From Noviherbaspirillum autotrophicum (lineage in GTDB: Bacteria; Pseudomonadota; Gammaproteobacteria; Burkholderiales; Burkholderiaceae_D): DNA of 64,000 nt. How positions within the stretch are numbered: position 1 is the stretch's first letter; every line of letters starts with the position of its first letter. The stretch spans positions 1,428,222-1,492,221 of the forward strand of contig NZ_JWJG01000028.1 of assembly GCF_000818395.1 (NCBI RefSeq), written 5' to 3'. Below, one piece after another: positions 43,075 to 51,032 of this stretch. Made by a program: the position numbers and the translations under genes. The notes below the pieces were generated by a model. It saw nothing but the letters and a program-made list of their open reading frames with translations. It ran no database searches and had not been told where the DNA came from.

Positions 43075-45321
43075 CTAGATCGGCAGGTCGTCGAGCTCGT
43101 CGACTTCACCCCTGACCACGGCTTGCGCAGGCGCCGGCTTTGACGGGCGCAGGTAATACCATTCCCGACCGCCGGTACTTCGCCGCTTCTTTTCCCACCC
43201 CATGCGCTTCATACACGACGCGATACGCATCGTCTCGGTCTTCGCGCCGCTAATCTTGCCGATATCGATCTCCAGGGCTTTTGTAAGCAATTCTTCGGAC
43301 GTCACCTCATCGATCCTGCCGCCAGGGCGCGGCGTCCCACCCACATGCAACGCCTCGCCATCCACATACCGCTGGATTCGCGGCTCCCACGGATCGGCCA
43401 GCTCCCGCGCCTCCTGCTCAGGCTCGATCAGCTCGCGCTGCTCTTCCCGCGTCGGATGCCATTTCTCTCCCTGCTCGATCAATACAACCGCCTCCGCAAA
43501 CAGCTGGTCGCGGACCGCTGCCAACATCTCGGTATCGATCTTCCCGCAGCGCACCGGCCATGAACGCCGGTTGCCCGTGGAGTCCTTCAGGTATTCATCC
43601 TGGTTGGTGGTCGCAGCAAAGCAGGTTCGCCGCAGCACATTCACCATGCGCCGGCCATATGGAGCACGGAACCGATCTGTCTTGTTGGTGATAAAGGCCT
43701 TGATCGACGTCGAGTCCGCCTTGTTGAAGGAATCAAGCTCGGCGATCTCGTAGAGCCAGACGCCCTGGATCGCCAGATACGCATCCTTGTCGCCGACCTT
43801 GAACGGCGTTTCGCTGTACCAGTCGCCGCCGAGCACGCGCAGAGCAGATGACTTACCAGCACCCTGCCCGCCCTCAAACACCGGCATGTAATCCATCTGA
43901 CAGCCCGGATAGAACGCCCGCGCCACCATCGACATGAGGAACAGCGTGCCCACCAGCGCGTGGTATTTCGTCGGCTCGGCGCCCATCACATCGGTTAGCC
44001 AGGTGTGCAACCGCTGTTCGCCGTCCCATGTCAATGATCGGAGATACTCCGTTACAGGGTTGAACTGGTTTTCTCTCGCAGCCTGCGCGACGGCTTTCTC
44101 GATTGCGCCATCTGATTTGATGATGATGCTGTAGTTGCGCGCCAGGTACAGGCCCAGGCTGAAATCATCGCCCTCGGTCCACTCGCCGAGCTCGCCGCCC
44201 CATGGTGGCACCCGCCGCTTCACCTGCTGCATGGAGAACTCGTTCAGCGCGACCAGCCCCTTCAGAGCCTCGTCGTTCATCAGGATGATGTGGACATTCT
44301 CCCGACAGTCTTCGAGTCCACCGCGCGGCTTGGCTATTAGGGTATCGCGCCAATGAGGCTGCTCTCTGTCCGGAGCGGCAACTGGCGACGCGCTAGCCGG
44401 GCCAGGGGTAGACGCTGTTTTTTTCGCCGCAGCCGGGGTTAGCCGGGGTGATTTTGGCGGCCGCCACCCTCGGTCGACAGCCATCTTGTAGACACTGGCA
44501 ACCGTGATGCTGCCATTGCCGAATGATTTCCAGTGCGATTCGAGATCCTTCAGCCCGCCGTACTTGCCAGACTTTTGGGACCACCAATCCCACACGCCGA
44601 TGCCACCCTCACCCAAGGCATCGTAAATACCCATGCCAACGCGTATCCATTCGTCATAGCCGCAGTCAGCCGGAATGACCGCCAACGCTGATTCCAGCTT
44701 GGCACGCTCGTCCACCGGACCGGCAACGGGCGGCGTCGCAGAACGCACCAGGTTCTTTGCTCCTTTCACCGTCACCCGCAGCCGGTTCAATACCGCATCG
44801 GATATTGGCGTGATTCCCCTGCTACACCCCATGTACGGCTTCGCGGTGAACGTAAAATATTGCCGTCCACAAAACACCTCGAGCCCGATCTCATTGGATT
44901 TAAATGTCTCGGATTCGCCGGCAACGATGATGTGCACACCGGTGCCCGAGGGCGAGTATTCCGTGTAGGAGTCACAAGCGTCGATGATGTTCTGCGCACG
45001 CTCGGTAATCGCGCCGTCCTCACGATTAATGCAGCCATCGATGTCAATGCCGATCAACCCATCATTGGGAAGAAAAGCAAATCCGACACCGGAATAACGT
45101 CCATTCGTGGACCGCACCACCTCCAGAGCCTTGTCGAGTGTGACAAGCGCAGCGCGGTCAGCCTCGTCGCCCTGCTTGCCAACGCGCCGCGCGCCGCTCG
45201 CATAGTAGGGCATCTTCTTCGGCTTTTTCTCACCCGGCTCGAAGCGCCATATAAGCCACTGTGCGCGCTCACGTAAAGACACAGGAACCAGGCTCGGATC
45301 AATGCCCGGATCATGTGCCAT
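43075..45321 (-). CDS. VapE-type primase-helicase
   Basis: A 748-residue replication protein. The N-terminal PrimPol-like part has GIDIDGCI near residue 90. A linker follows (TPAAAKKTASTPGPASASP). The C-terminal VapE/VirE-family ATPase has Walker A EGGQGAGKSSALRVLGG near residue 485, EIAELDSF and FAATTNQDEYL. It likely primes and unwinds phage DNA. ATG 45321 is chosen because GAGGTG precedes it. Confidence 0.83.
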   Translation of the reverse strand: MAHDPGIDPSLVPVSLRERAQWLIWRFEPGEKKPKKMPYYASGARRVGKQGDEADRAALVTLDKALEVVRSTNGRYSGVGFAFLPNDGLIGIDIDGCINREDGAITERAQNIIDACDSYTEYSPSGTGVHIIVAGESETFKSNEIGLEVFCGRQYFTFTAKPYMGCSRGITPISDAVLNRLRVTVKGAKNLVRSATPPVAGPVDERAKLESALAVIPADCGYDEWIRVGMGIYDALGEGGIGVWDWWSQKSGKYGGLKDLESHWKSFGNGSITVASVYKMAVDRGWRPPKSPRLTPAAAKKTASTPGPASASPVAAPDREQPHWRDTLIAKPRGGLEDCRENVHIILMNDEALKGLVALNEFSMQQVKRRVPPWGGELGEWTEGDDFSLGLYLARNYSIIIKSDGAIEKAVAQAARENQFNPVTEYLRSLTWDGEQRLHTWLTDVMGAEPTKYHALVGTLFLMSMVARAFYPGCQMDYMPVFEGGQGAGKSSALRVLGGDWYSETPFKVGDKDAYLAIQGVWLYEIAELDSFNKADSTSIKAFITNKTDRFRAPYGRRMVNVLRRTCFAATTNQDEYLKDSTGNRRSWPVRCGKIDTEMLAAVRDQLFAEAVVLIEQGEKWHPTREEQRELIEPEQEARELADPWEPRIQRYVDGEALHVGGTPRPGGRIDEVTSEELLTKALEIDIGKISGAKTETMRIASCMKRMGWEKKRRSTGGREWYYLRPSKPAPAQAVVRGEVDELDDLPI

Positions 45322-45643
45322 CGGCCACCTCATCAGTGAAATGCTCGCACAGATCCTCTAGCGCATCCGCAATGCGCAGGCCGGGACCGTACATGCCGAT
45401 GAAGGCCTCGGGTGCTCGGCGTTGCAACGCCTTGAAGCGATCGGTATTGGCGTTCGATATCACCAGGCGCCCGCTGATGGCGAACACGCCGAACGGCTGT
45501 GCATTGGTATGCGTACGTGACAGCACGCGATGAATTGCCTCGGTGAGCGACGTCGCTGCTTTAACGTTGCGCCGGAATTTCGGCATTGCGACGCGCTTTG
45601 GCGCACGAGCTGCCGATAGCTTCGGTATCTTCAGTGCGGTCAT
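45311..45643 (-). CDS. Small basic phage protein
   Basis: A 110-residue protein, very basic at the N terminus (IPKLSAARAPKRVAMPKFRR) and acidic at the C terminus. Located between the CII-like and primase genes. The family is not recognised; a replication or regulatory accessory role is possible. Confidence 0.6.
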   Translation of the reverse strand: MTALKIPKLSAARAPKRVAMPKFRRNVKAATSLTEAIHRVLSRTHTNAQPFGVFAISGRLVISNANTDRFKALQRRAPEAFIGMYGPGLRIADALEDLCEHFTDEVADGT

Positions 45644-45645
45644 GA

Positions 45646-46143
45646 CTACGCCTCCGCATCATTTCCGGCACGAGCACGCACGCGGGCCCGCAGTTCGGTC
45701 ATCGCGCCAATCGCCTCGCGAAATTCCTTTTCGAGCTTCTCAAGCTCGTCGGACTTGATCTTGCCGTCGTTATTTAACGCGTCGTAAATGCCCGAGGCCA
45801 CATCACCGAATTCCTTCATGGCCCGGCACACGGTCTGCGTCAGATCCTCATCGCGCACATTGTCCAGGCTCGGAACCGGAACCAGCACTTGCCCGAGACG
45901 CCAGGCGAACGCCTGTGCAGGTAGCAATGCATCCGGCACACCGGCGTCAATGCACAGCTCAATCACTTCCGTGGCCTCCTCGAACGTCATGTGATGGGTC
46001 ATGATCCCAGGCCGCAGCTTGTTGTACATGACGGGAACTGTCTTCCCCATGCGTTGCGCCACCGATTCGATACCGCCTTTGAACGAGCGCGCAATCTTAT
46101 AAAGCGCGTCGTGCTGATTGATCTCCGAATATTTACAGGTCAC
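45646..46143 (-). CDS. CII-like phage regulatory protein
   Basis: A 165-residue protein resembling the phage regulatory CII (CP76) family: DALYKIARSFKGGIESVAQRMGKTVPVMYNKLRPG forms a helix-turn-helix, followed by a helical C-terminal part. GTG at 46143 is chosen because GGGAGG lies 6 bases upstream; a longer ATG start would place this site inside the gene. It is first after cro in the leftward operon. Confidence 0.75.
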   Translation of the reverse strand: MTCKYSEINQHDALYKIARSFKGGIESVAQRMGKTVPVMYNKLRPGIMTHHMTFEEATEVIELCIDAGVPDALLPAQAFAWRLGQVLVPVPSLDNVRDEDLTQTVCRAMKEFGDVASGIYDALNNDGKIKSDELEKLEKEFREAIGAMTELRARVRARAGNDAEA

Positions 46144-46261
46144 GGTAAACCTCCCTTTTATTACCGATGTGGAATGTGTTTTTTTCAACTATCGTTCCAT
46201 CAACAGAGCTTTATCCGCGAGGAAACGATGATTGATATTTCTCAAAAACTGATTTCAGGCC

Positions 46262-46294
46262 AAAAAAAAGGCGGCGAGCCGAAGCCCACCGCCT
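46262..46294 (-). terminator. terminator after cro-like gene (tR1-like)
   Basis: Read leftward: AGGCGG, a 14-base loop that can pair internally, CCGCCT and T7. It separates cro from the CII-like gene. Confidence 0.75.
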
Positions 46295-46304
46295 GGACGT
46301 TGGT

Positions 46305-46580
46305 CTATCCCTTCTTGTCGCATGCGTGCCGCCCACTTTCTGGAGCAGCGCAGGAGAAACGCAGCACAGCCCATTCAACATCTGGGCGCAGTTGTTCGCA
46401 TGTCACCTCGCGATCAGTAATTCGCTCAATTGAAGGGCAATAGTCAGCCGGAACGCGATTGATCAGCCATTGCTGAACAACCTGATAAGAAACAGGACGT
46501 TCCATAGTGCTGAGGGCATCTGCAAACGCCTTCAGAGTTTTGAATCTGCCAATCGCGAGGTTCAGCGCTTCGTTCTTCAT
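46305..46580 (-). CDS. Cro-like repressor (YdaS type)
   Basis: A 91-residue helix-turn-helix protein (FKTLKAFADALSTMERPVSYQVVQQWLINRVPADYCPSIERIT). It lies divergent from the CI-like repressor in the cro position. ATG 46580 follows a -10 box by 7 bases with no ribosome site, so the message would be leaderless; an upstream ATG at 46628 would place the operator inside the gene. Confidence 0.78.
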   Translation of the reverse strand: MKNEALNLAIGRFKTLKAFADALSTMERPVSYQVVQQWLINRVPADYCPSIERITDREVTCEQLRPDVEWAVLRFSCAAPESGRHACDKKG

Positions 46581-46587
46581 GCGCTTT

Positions 46588-46615
46588 ATTCTACTAGTTT
46601 TTCTAGTGCGCGCAA
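46588..46615 (-). promoter_or_regulatory. cro promoter with CTAG-dyad operator
   Basis: Read leftward: TTGCGC (46610-46615), a 16-base spacer, TAGAAT (46588-46593). The perfect dyad ACTAG-N5-CTAGT (46593-46607) fills the spacer and recurs at 48122. Confidence 0.7.
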
Positions 46616-46627
46616 GAAACTTTTGCA

Positions 46628-46656
46628 TTGCCACTATAAATACTTGTGCTTATGGT
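46628..46656 (+). promoter_or_regulatory. candidate promoter for leaderless CI-like gene
   Basis: TTGCCA (46628-46633), a 17-base spacer and TATGGT (46651-46656). The expected transcript start coincides with the repressor ATG at 46663, as for lambda PRM. Confidence 0.5.
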
Positions 46657-46662
46657 TCCACC

Positions 46663-47373
46663 ATGACGACAATCCACGAACGAATTAAGACAAAGCGGCT
46701 TGAACTCGGCTTGACCATGGACGAACTGGCCAAACGGGTCGGCGTCTCCAGTTGGCAAACGGTTCAGCAATGGGAGAAAGAAGGCGGGACGGCACCTAAG
46801 CGATCCCGGTTAGATGCCGTTGCCCAAGCACTTAATGTGACGGTGGATTGGCTGCTTTCCGGACCTGATATTGTCGTAAGAAGTGGCAACACCATTATGG
46901 TCGCGGAGATCAAAACTACAGGTCGCAAGCCAGACTTCAATGTCCAGGACATTGAATCCAATCAAAAGCCCATTCCTCTGATCTCATGGGTCCAGGCAGG
47001 AGACTGGTGCGAAGCTCAAGATCAATACAACGTCGGCGATGCCGAAGAATGGATTGCGTGCCCTGTTAAACATGGCCCACGCACTTATGCCCTACGGGTT
47101 AGAGGCGAAAGCATGCGGAATCCTGGCAGCAAACCATCCTTTGACGATGGAGACGTTATCTTTGTCGACCCGGATCGCGCCGCAGAGCACAAGTCGCTCG
47201 TGATTACAAAACTCGAAGAAACTAATGAAGCTACTTTTAAGAGGCTTCTCATCGATGGAAAGAGCTGGTATTTGGAGGCGCTAAATCCCTCTTGGCCCAA
47301 TCGCATCATGCCAATTAAGGCAGATGCTCATGTCTGCGGAGTGGTGATAGCTCGCCTTGAGAGCTTTGTCTAG
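46663..47373 (+). CDS. CI-like S24 phage repressor
   Basis: A 236-residue repressor. The N-terminal helix-turn-helix is MDELAKRVGVSSWQTVQQWE. The C-terminal LexA/CI-type S24 domain has an Ala-Gly cleavage candidate in ISWVQAGDW near residue 111, the catalytic Ser in RGESMRNPG near 149 and the Lys in LVITKLEE near 182. It should maintain lysogeny and self-cleave with RecA during SOS. ATG 46663 is chosen by domain start. Confidence 0.9.
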   Translation: MTTIHERIKTKRLELGLTMDELAKRVGVSSWQTVQQWEKEGGTAPKRSRLDAVAQALNVTVDWLLSGPDIVVRSGNTIMVAEIKTTGRKPDFNVQDIESNQKPIPLISWVQAGDWCEAQDQYNVGDAEEWIACPVKHGPRTYALRVRGESMRNPGSKPSFDDGDVIFVDPDRAAEHKSLVITKLEETNEATFKRLLIDGKSWYLEALNPSWPNRIMPIKADAHVCGVVIARLESFV

Positions 47374-47388
47374 CACCAAATAGCACCT

Positions 47389-47643
47389 TTACCGCGCTAT
47401 TTCTTGGCCAAATCCACCGATACTTATCTCGATTCTGCCAGGGTCATTTCTTCTGATCAGCTCTTGTACTAACTCACCTGTCGTAAAGTCAGCCAATTTT
47501 TTTTGATCTGCGGCAAAGCTCTCTATCAATCGCGCCAAGATTTCGGCATTCAATGATCTCTGTGACTTCGCCACAGATTGATCAAGCTGCTCTTTTATAT
47601 CCGTTGGAATTCTTAAACCGAACGGCACGATGTCTTTTTTCAT
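47389..47643 (-). CDS. Arc-like ribbon-helix-helix repressor
   Basis: An 84-residue protein. PFGLRIPTDIKEQLDQSVAKSQRSLNAEILARL is the Arc/MetJ ribbon-helix-helix pattern. It converges with the CI-like gene and diverges from the gene at 47749. A 25-bp dyad in the intergenic region is a likely operator. P22 carries Arc in a second immunity region. Confidence 0.83.
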   Translation of the reverse strand: MKKDIVPFGLRIPTDIKEQLDQSVAKSQRSLNAEILARLIESFAADQKKLADFTTGELVQELIRRNDPGRIEISIGGFGQEIAR

Positions 47644-47673
47644 CGCCGTAGTTTAATAATCCGATACTTCACA

Positions 47674-47698
47674 GAATAGGTGCAAAGTGCAACTATTC
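47674..47698. promoter_or_regulatory. dyad operator between Arc-like gene and orf 47749
   Basis: Arms GAATAGgTGCA and TGCAaCTATTC (10 of 11 pair) around AAG. Confidence 0.6.
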
Positions 47699-47748
47699 CC
47701 GTGTGGCAATCATGCCGCAATGTGAAAAACAATCAAGAAGGTATTGAA

Positions 47749-48000
47749 ATGGATATGGGATTTGACATTCTGCACCAGGAGATGACCGCTACCGAGGACT
47801 TGACACTTCGAGCAGGTGAACTTGCAGCGCTCGGGTGCCTCATTCAAACAGAATCATTTAACGGCATGGCGCCAGAAATAAGGGCGAGCACAGCCCGACT
47901 TCTAGGGAAAATCATCACTGAGGTGAATGACCTTATCCCCCGAGCGCTCAACGAAAGCTGCCCCGAGCCTATCTGCCGCAAAATTAAGCGCCCTTCTTAA
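47749..48000 (+). CDS. Small phage early protein
   Basis: An 83-residue protein (MDMGFDILHQEMTATEDLTL; acidic, with a short Lys-rich end). AGAAGG precedes the ATG. It is divergent from the Arc-like gene and followed by a weak hairpin. The family is not recognised. Confidence 0.6.
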   Translation: MDMGFDILHQEMTATEDLTLRAGELAALGCLIQTESFNGMAPEIRASTARLLGKIITEVNDLIPRALNESCPEPICRKIKRPS

Positions 48001-48009
48001 TTCACCACT

Positions 48010-48035
48010 CGCCCGGTTTCCATCGGGCATTCTTT
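48010..48035 (+). terminator. weak hairpin after orf 47749
   Basis: GCCCG, 8 bases, CGGGC, then ATTCTTT. Possibly a rho-independent terminator. Confidence 0.35.
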
Positions 48036-48103
48036 ATGCGAATTTCAGAATAAAAACATTTCCACATATAACAGCAATGTCTAAGAAAAGCCGGTAGCTC
48101 CAC

Positions 48104-48143
48104 ACTAGTTTTCCTTGTCTTACTAGTTTTTCTAGCGCACAAT
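48104..48143 (+). promoter_or_regulatory. rightward early promoter with CTAG-dyad operator
   Basis: TTGTCT (48115-48120), a 17-base spacer and CACAAT (48138-48143). ACTAGTTTTTCTAGC (48122-48136) matches the cro operator at 14 of 15 positions. A degenerate half copy ACTAGTTTTCC begins at 48104. This is the counterpart of lambda PL/OL. Confidence 0.7.
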
Positions 48144-48190
48144 ATCTCCGTCGCGCAACACTTCGTTGCGGAAACACGATGGAGGCAGAG

Positions 48191-48415
48191 ATGGCGCAGC
48201 AGAAGCCAACCCCGAAGGAAGTCGTCAGCCGCATTCAGCGCGCAATTGATTCCGGCATTGATCATGTCCAGGGCGAAGCAACGCCGGAACAACGCGCCGC
48301 CGCTTTCGTCGCCTATTTCTCCGGCGCACTCAAGAACATCGTCAGCGAGGAATTCGGCGACAAGCTGTTCAACCTCGTGCTCAGCAGGTCCACTGAGACG
48401 ACAGGTGCCGCATGA
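48191..48415 (+). CDS. First gene of rightward early operon, unknown
   Basis: A 74-residue protein (MAQQKPTPKEVVSRIQRAID). GGAGG lies 5 bases before ATG 48191, which is preferred over the in-frame ATG at 48179 upstream of that site. Coupled by ATGA to the next gene. Position resembles that of phage N/early regulators but no RNA-binding motif is seen. Confidence 0.65.
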   Translation: MAQQKPTPKEVVSRIQRAIDSGIDHVQGEATPEQRAAAFVAYFSGALKNIVSEEFGDKLFNLVLSRSTETTGAA

Positions 48416-48552
48416 TTCACTTCAACGTCTTCGTGCGCACCTCCAGCTGCCACTACGCCTATAGCGCCCTCCACAAGTGCGCCGCCGATGCGATTGCCGA
48501 TGCAATCGACCTGTTTGGCCCGTGCTACGTCAGCGTGAAGGCGAAGCAATGA
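48412..48552 (+). CDS. 46-residue early protein
   Basis: A short ORF, MIHFNVFVRTSSCHYAYSAL followed by a DAIADAIDLFGPCYV segment. It overlaps both neighbours by 4 bases (ATGA), which supports translation. The family is unknown. Confidence 0.6.
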   Translation: MIHFNVFVRTSSCHYAYSALHKCAADAIADAIDLFGPCYVSVKAKQ

Positions 48553-48845
48553 GCACCGTCCGCATCCGCTGCAGCGCTCCAGACCCCTACCAGGGCTTGC
48601 GCGGGCGCGCCTACATCAATGCGCGCGGGCTGACGCCGAAGATTGGCCCGATGCGCAATATTCAGGTGGCCGAGGACTGCCGCTGCCGGGCATGCGAGCA
48701 GGCCCGCCTGTTGCCCGCCGTGCTCGCGATCTGCGAATCGCACGAGCGCCGCAAGATCACCGACCGGCCGCAGCCGATGTGGAACAACATCGCAGACGAG
48801 TCGCTGCACGAGCTGCTCGATCTGCCCCTGGTGGCGAGGATGTGA
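48549..48845 (+). CDS. Cys-containing early protein
   Basis: A 98-residue protein (MSTVRIRCSAPDPYQGLRGR). A CRCRACEQARLLP motif could bind metal together with the N-terminal Cys. It is coupled to the preceding gene. The family is unknown. Confidence 0.6.
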   Translation: MSTVRIRCSAPDPYQGLRGRAYINARGLTPKIGPMRNIQVAEDCRCRACEQARLLPAVLAICESHERRKITDRPQPMWNNIADESLHELLDLPLVARM

Positions 48846-48846
48846 C

Positions 48847-49038
48847 ATGGCTGCGCGTATCGCTCCGACCCGCATGTCGCTAGAAATTGCACACCGCAAC
48901 TTGAACGTGACTCTGCAGCTGGACGACATGCTCAAGCACCCCGCCTACCGAATCATTCTTGAAAACGTCGCGCGCCGGCACATGCAGCACCTCGCGCGGT
49001 TTGATGCAAAAAAGCTGCAAGCAAACGACCTCGATTAA
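48847..49038 (+). CDS. 63-residue early protein
   Basis: MAARIAPTRMSLEIAHRNLN followed by a helical segment (DMLKHPAYRIILENVARRHMQ). It starts one base after the previous stop. The family is unknown. Confidence 0.55.
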   Translation: MAARIAPTRMSLEIAHRNLNVTLQLDDMLKHPAYRIILENVARRHMQHLARFDAKKLQANDLD

Positions 49039-49060
49039 CCACCAAAAAGAAGGGAGAACC

Positions 49061-49411
49061 ATGGGCACGAAAGCCTTTGCCGTGTTCCTTCAGGACTTGC
49101 GCGATGGTCGCGCACATTCTGAGTTATCCGGCCAGCTCGAGGAGCTGATCACCAAGGTGAAGGAAACCGGCAAGGCCGGCGGCCTCACGCTGAAAATCAA
49201 GATCAAGCCCGCCAGCCGCGGCGGCGACGTCGACAAGGTTACCGTCACCGATGCCATCACCGTCGACCTGCCGAAACCGGAGCGCGGAGAAGACTTCTTC
49301 TGGCTCACCGACGACAACGACCTGTCGCGCAACCACCCCCGTCAACAAAACCTTGAGCTGCGTGAAGCACCGCAGACCAAGCCGACCAACCTGAAGGAAG
49401 CAAGCAAATGA
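49061..49411 (+). CDS. Early protein upstream of DUF2303 gene
   Basis: A 116-residue protein (MGTKAFAVFLQDLRDGRAHS, then LTLKIKIKPASRGGDVDKVTVTDAI). AAGGGAG precedes the ATG. It overlaps the DUF2303 start by 4 bases and is a usual partner of it in phages; function unknown. Confidence 0.7.
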   Translation: MGTKAFAVFLQDLRDGRAHSELSGQLEELITKVKETGKAGGLTLKIKIKPASRGGDVDKVTVTDAITVDLPKPERGEDFFWLTDDNDLSRNHPRQQNLELREAPQTKPTNLKEASK

Positions 49412-50238
49412 ATCAGCACACCCATATCAACGATTCCGCACTTGGCCAGGCCGGCGCACTGATGGTCGCTGCATCCGAAATTAAGCAGGCCGGCGAGGCA
49501 TCGTTCCTCTTGGTGCCCCAGCATTTTCAGCATGTTGACCTCACGGCCGCGATCGAAAAGGCCAACCCGGCGCCTTATCGCAAAAAGGGAACCGTCGCGC
49601 TGACCAGCATCGAAAGCTTCAACGTGTACGTGAAGGATCAGGCACGCCAGCAAGGCACCTACATCTACGCCGATCCGGACGCCCGCACCTTGACTGCCGT
49701 GTTCAACGATCACGAGTACGGCGAGCGCAGCACCGATGCCGGCTGGCGCGACTTCCGCGCGGTCTACAACGCCGAGCTGAGCCGCGAGTTTGCCACCTGG
49801 TTGAAGAACAACAAGCAGCCGATGGAGCAGGAAGTATTCGCCGTTTTCCTCGAGGACAACATTGCCGACGTCGTCGAGCCATCCGGCGAAACGCTGCTGG
49901 CCATCGCCCTCACCTTGCAGGCCAAGACCGAAGTCAACTTCAACAGCAGCAAGCGCCTGGACAACGGCCAGGTGCAGCTGACCTACACCGAGAACATCGA
50001 TGCGCGTGCTGGCGCCGGTGCGATCGAGATCCCTCGTGAATTCGCGATTGGCTGCCGCCTGTTCAAGAACGGCGAAGGCTACAAGATCCGCGCGCGCTTG
50101 AAGTATCGCCTGGGCGGCGGCAACGTCAAGTTCTGGTACGAGCTGGATCGACCGGAAAACGTGATCGAGGACGCCTTCAGCGCCTACGTCGAAAAGGCCA
50201 AGGAAACCGGTGTCAAGGTCCTGATCGGCAAACCCTAG
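49408..50238 (+). CDS. DUF2303 (YfdQ-like) protein
   Basis: A 276-residue protein with the YfdQ pattern: EASFLLVPQHFQHVDL, TYIYADPDARTLTAVFNDH, FATWLKNNKQPMEQEVFAVFLEDNI, NVKFWYELDRPENV. DUF2303 proteins are common in early regions of temperate phages; their function is not established. Confidence 0.85.
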   Translation: MNQHTHINDSALGQAGALMVAASEIKQAGEASFLLVPQHFQHVDLTAAIEKANPAPYRKKGTVALTSIESFNVYVKDQARQQGTYIYADPDARTLTAVFNDHEYGERSTDAGWRDFRAVYNAELSREFATWLKNNKQPMEQEVFAVFLEDNIADVVEPSGETLLAIALTLQAKTEVNFNSSKRLDNGQVQLTYTENIDARAGAGAIEIPREFAIGCRLFKNGEGYKIRARLKYRLGGGNVKFWYELDRPENVIEDAFSAYVEKAKETGVKVLIGKP

Positions 50239-50297
50239 CAACCATACCCCGTGAGCGAAGGGGCGTAGTACGGCAAGGGTGTGGCTGGAGGTGAGCT

Positions 50298-50501
50298 GTG
50301 GGAAAACCTCTACGAAGTGCCCAAGCGCAGCTGCCGGCCCCGATGACGACGACGCCGAGCCCGACGAGCGCGAAACAGTCGGATGCGGTCCGCAAGGACG
50401 CCGGAAAGCGTAACCGGCACCAACAAGAGAGCGGACTCAACTTTTTCATTCCGGAAGATGCGAGGCATCCCGCCTCAAGTCCGCTCCCTTGTTGGTCATA
50501 A
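50298..50501 (+). CDS. Possible small protein in gap (weak)
   Basis: A GTG start with GGAGG 6 bases upstream opens a 67-residue frame (MGKPLRSAQAQLPAPMTTTP...). The protein is Pro/Ser-rich with no recognisable domain. Its last third overlaps a long RNA hairpin, so the region may instead act as RNA. Confidence 0.3.
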   Translation: MGKPLRSAQAQLPAPMTTTPSPTSAKQSDAVRKDAGKRNRHQQESGLNFFIPEDARHPASSPLPCWS

Positions 50502-50548
50502 CCAGAACAACACTCCCGGAGCCGGCGGGCGGGAAACGTACCGGCACC
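50403..50548. repeat. long hairpin with flanking direct repeats
   Basis: A 19-bp inverted repeat with one mismatch: ACCAACAAGAGAGCGGACT at 50419 and AGTCCGCTCCCTTGTTGGT ending 50496. The 40-base loop contains a second hairpin GATGC-GAG-GCATC. Direct repeats of the form GGAAA(G)CGTA(A)CCGGCACCA flank it at 50403 and 50531. It fills the largest gap in the early operon (50239-50569). Confidence 0.7.
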
Positions 50549-50569
50549 AGACACTTATTCGAGGCAGCA

Positions 50570-50767
50570 ATGAAACGAAAAATCACACCCGGCGCCAAGG
50601 TCGCCTTCGACAGCGAGGAAGGTCCGCAGACCGGCATCGTCGCGGATATCAAGCCGCATATCGGCAACGGCCAGCGGATCGCCCTCGTCCGCGTTGAAGG
50701 CACGCTTTGCGGCGCACCGTGGCAGGTCCCGGTCAATGAACTGCAGCAGCTGAAGAGCGCAGCATGA
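50570..50767 (+). CDS. Small SH3-like/KOW-like early protein
   Basis: A 65-residue protein (MKRKITPGAKVAFDSEEGPQ, TGIVADIKPHIGNGQRIALV) predicted to be all beta. GAGG precedes the ATG. Function unknown. Confidence 0.65.
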   Translation: MKRKITPGAKVAFDSEEGPQTGIVADIKPHIGNGQRIALVRVEGTLCGAPWQVPVNELQQLKSAA

Positions 50768-51030
50768 GCACGACGGCAGCCGTGGCGCATGACGCCGTCA
50801 ATCATCCGAAGCACTACATCAGTCATCCGAGCGGCGTGGAGTGCATCCAGGTCACCGAGCACATGTCGTTCAACCTGGGCAACGTGGTCAAGTACCTGTG
50901 GCGCGCGGACGAGAAAGGCGCGCCGCTGGAAGACCTGAAGAAGGCGCGCTGGTATCTCGACCGCGAGATCGCCAAGCGCGAGGCCGCTGCCGACAAGGTA
51001 GTCACGATTCTGGACAACGACGGAGCGTAA
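50764..51030 (+). CDS. DUF3310 protein
   Basis: An 88-residue protein with the DUF3310 signature: VNHPKHYISHPSGVECIQVTEHMSFNLGNVVKYLWRADEKG and KARWYLDREI. Often annotated in phages as nucleotide-kinase related; the biochemical role is unproven. Coupled to the previous gene by ATGA. Confidence 0.88.
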   Translation: MSTTAAVAHDAVNHPKHYISHPSGVECIQVTEHMSFNLGNVVKYLWRADEKGAPLEDLKKARWYLDREIAKREAAADKVVTILDNDGA

Positions 51031-51032
51031 CT

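Noticed and set aside
46228-46443. 72-codon plus-strand frame with GAGGA before its ATG, antisense to the cro-like gene
   Set aside because: The sequence covers the cro terminator and antisense coding; no domain. Could mark an antisense transcript but is not supported as a gene.
48002-48292. 96-codon minus-strand frame over the rightward early promoter
   Set aside because: It covers promoter and operator sequences and the antisense of the first early gene; no ribosome site.
49342-50241. 299-codon minus-strand frame opposite the DUF2303 gene
   Set aside because: Shadow; the plus-strand protein matches a phage family and has a coupled start.
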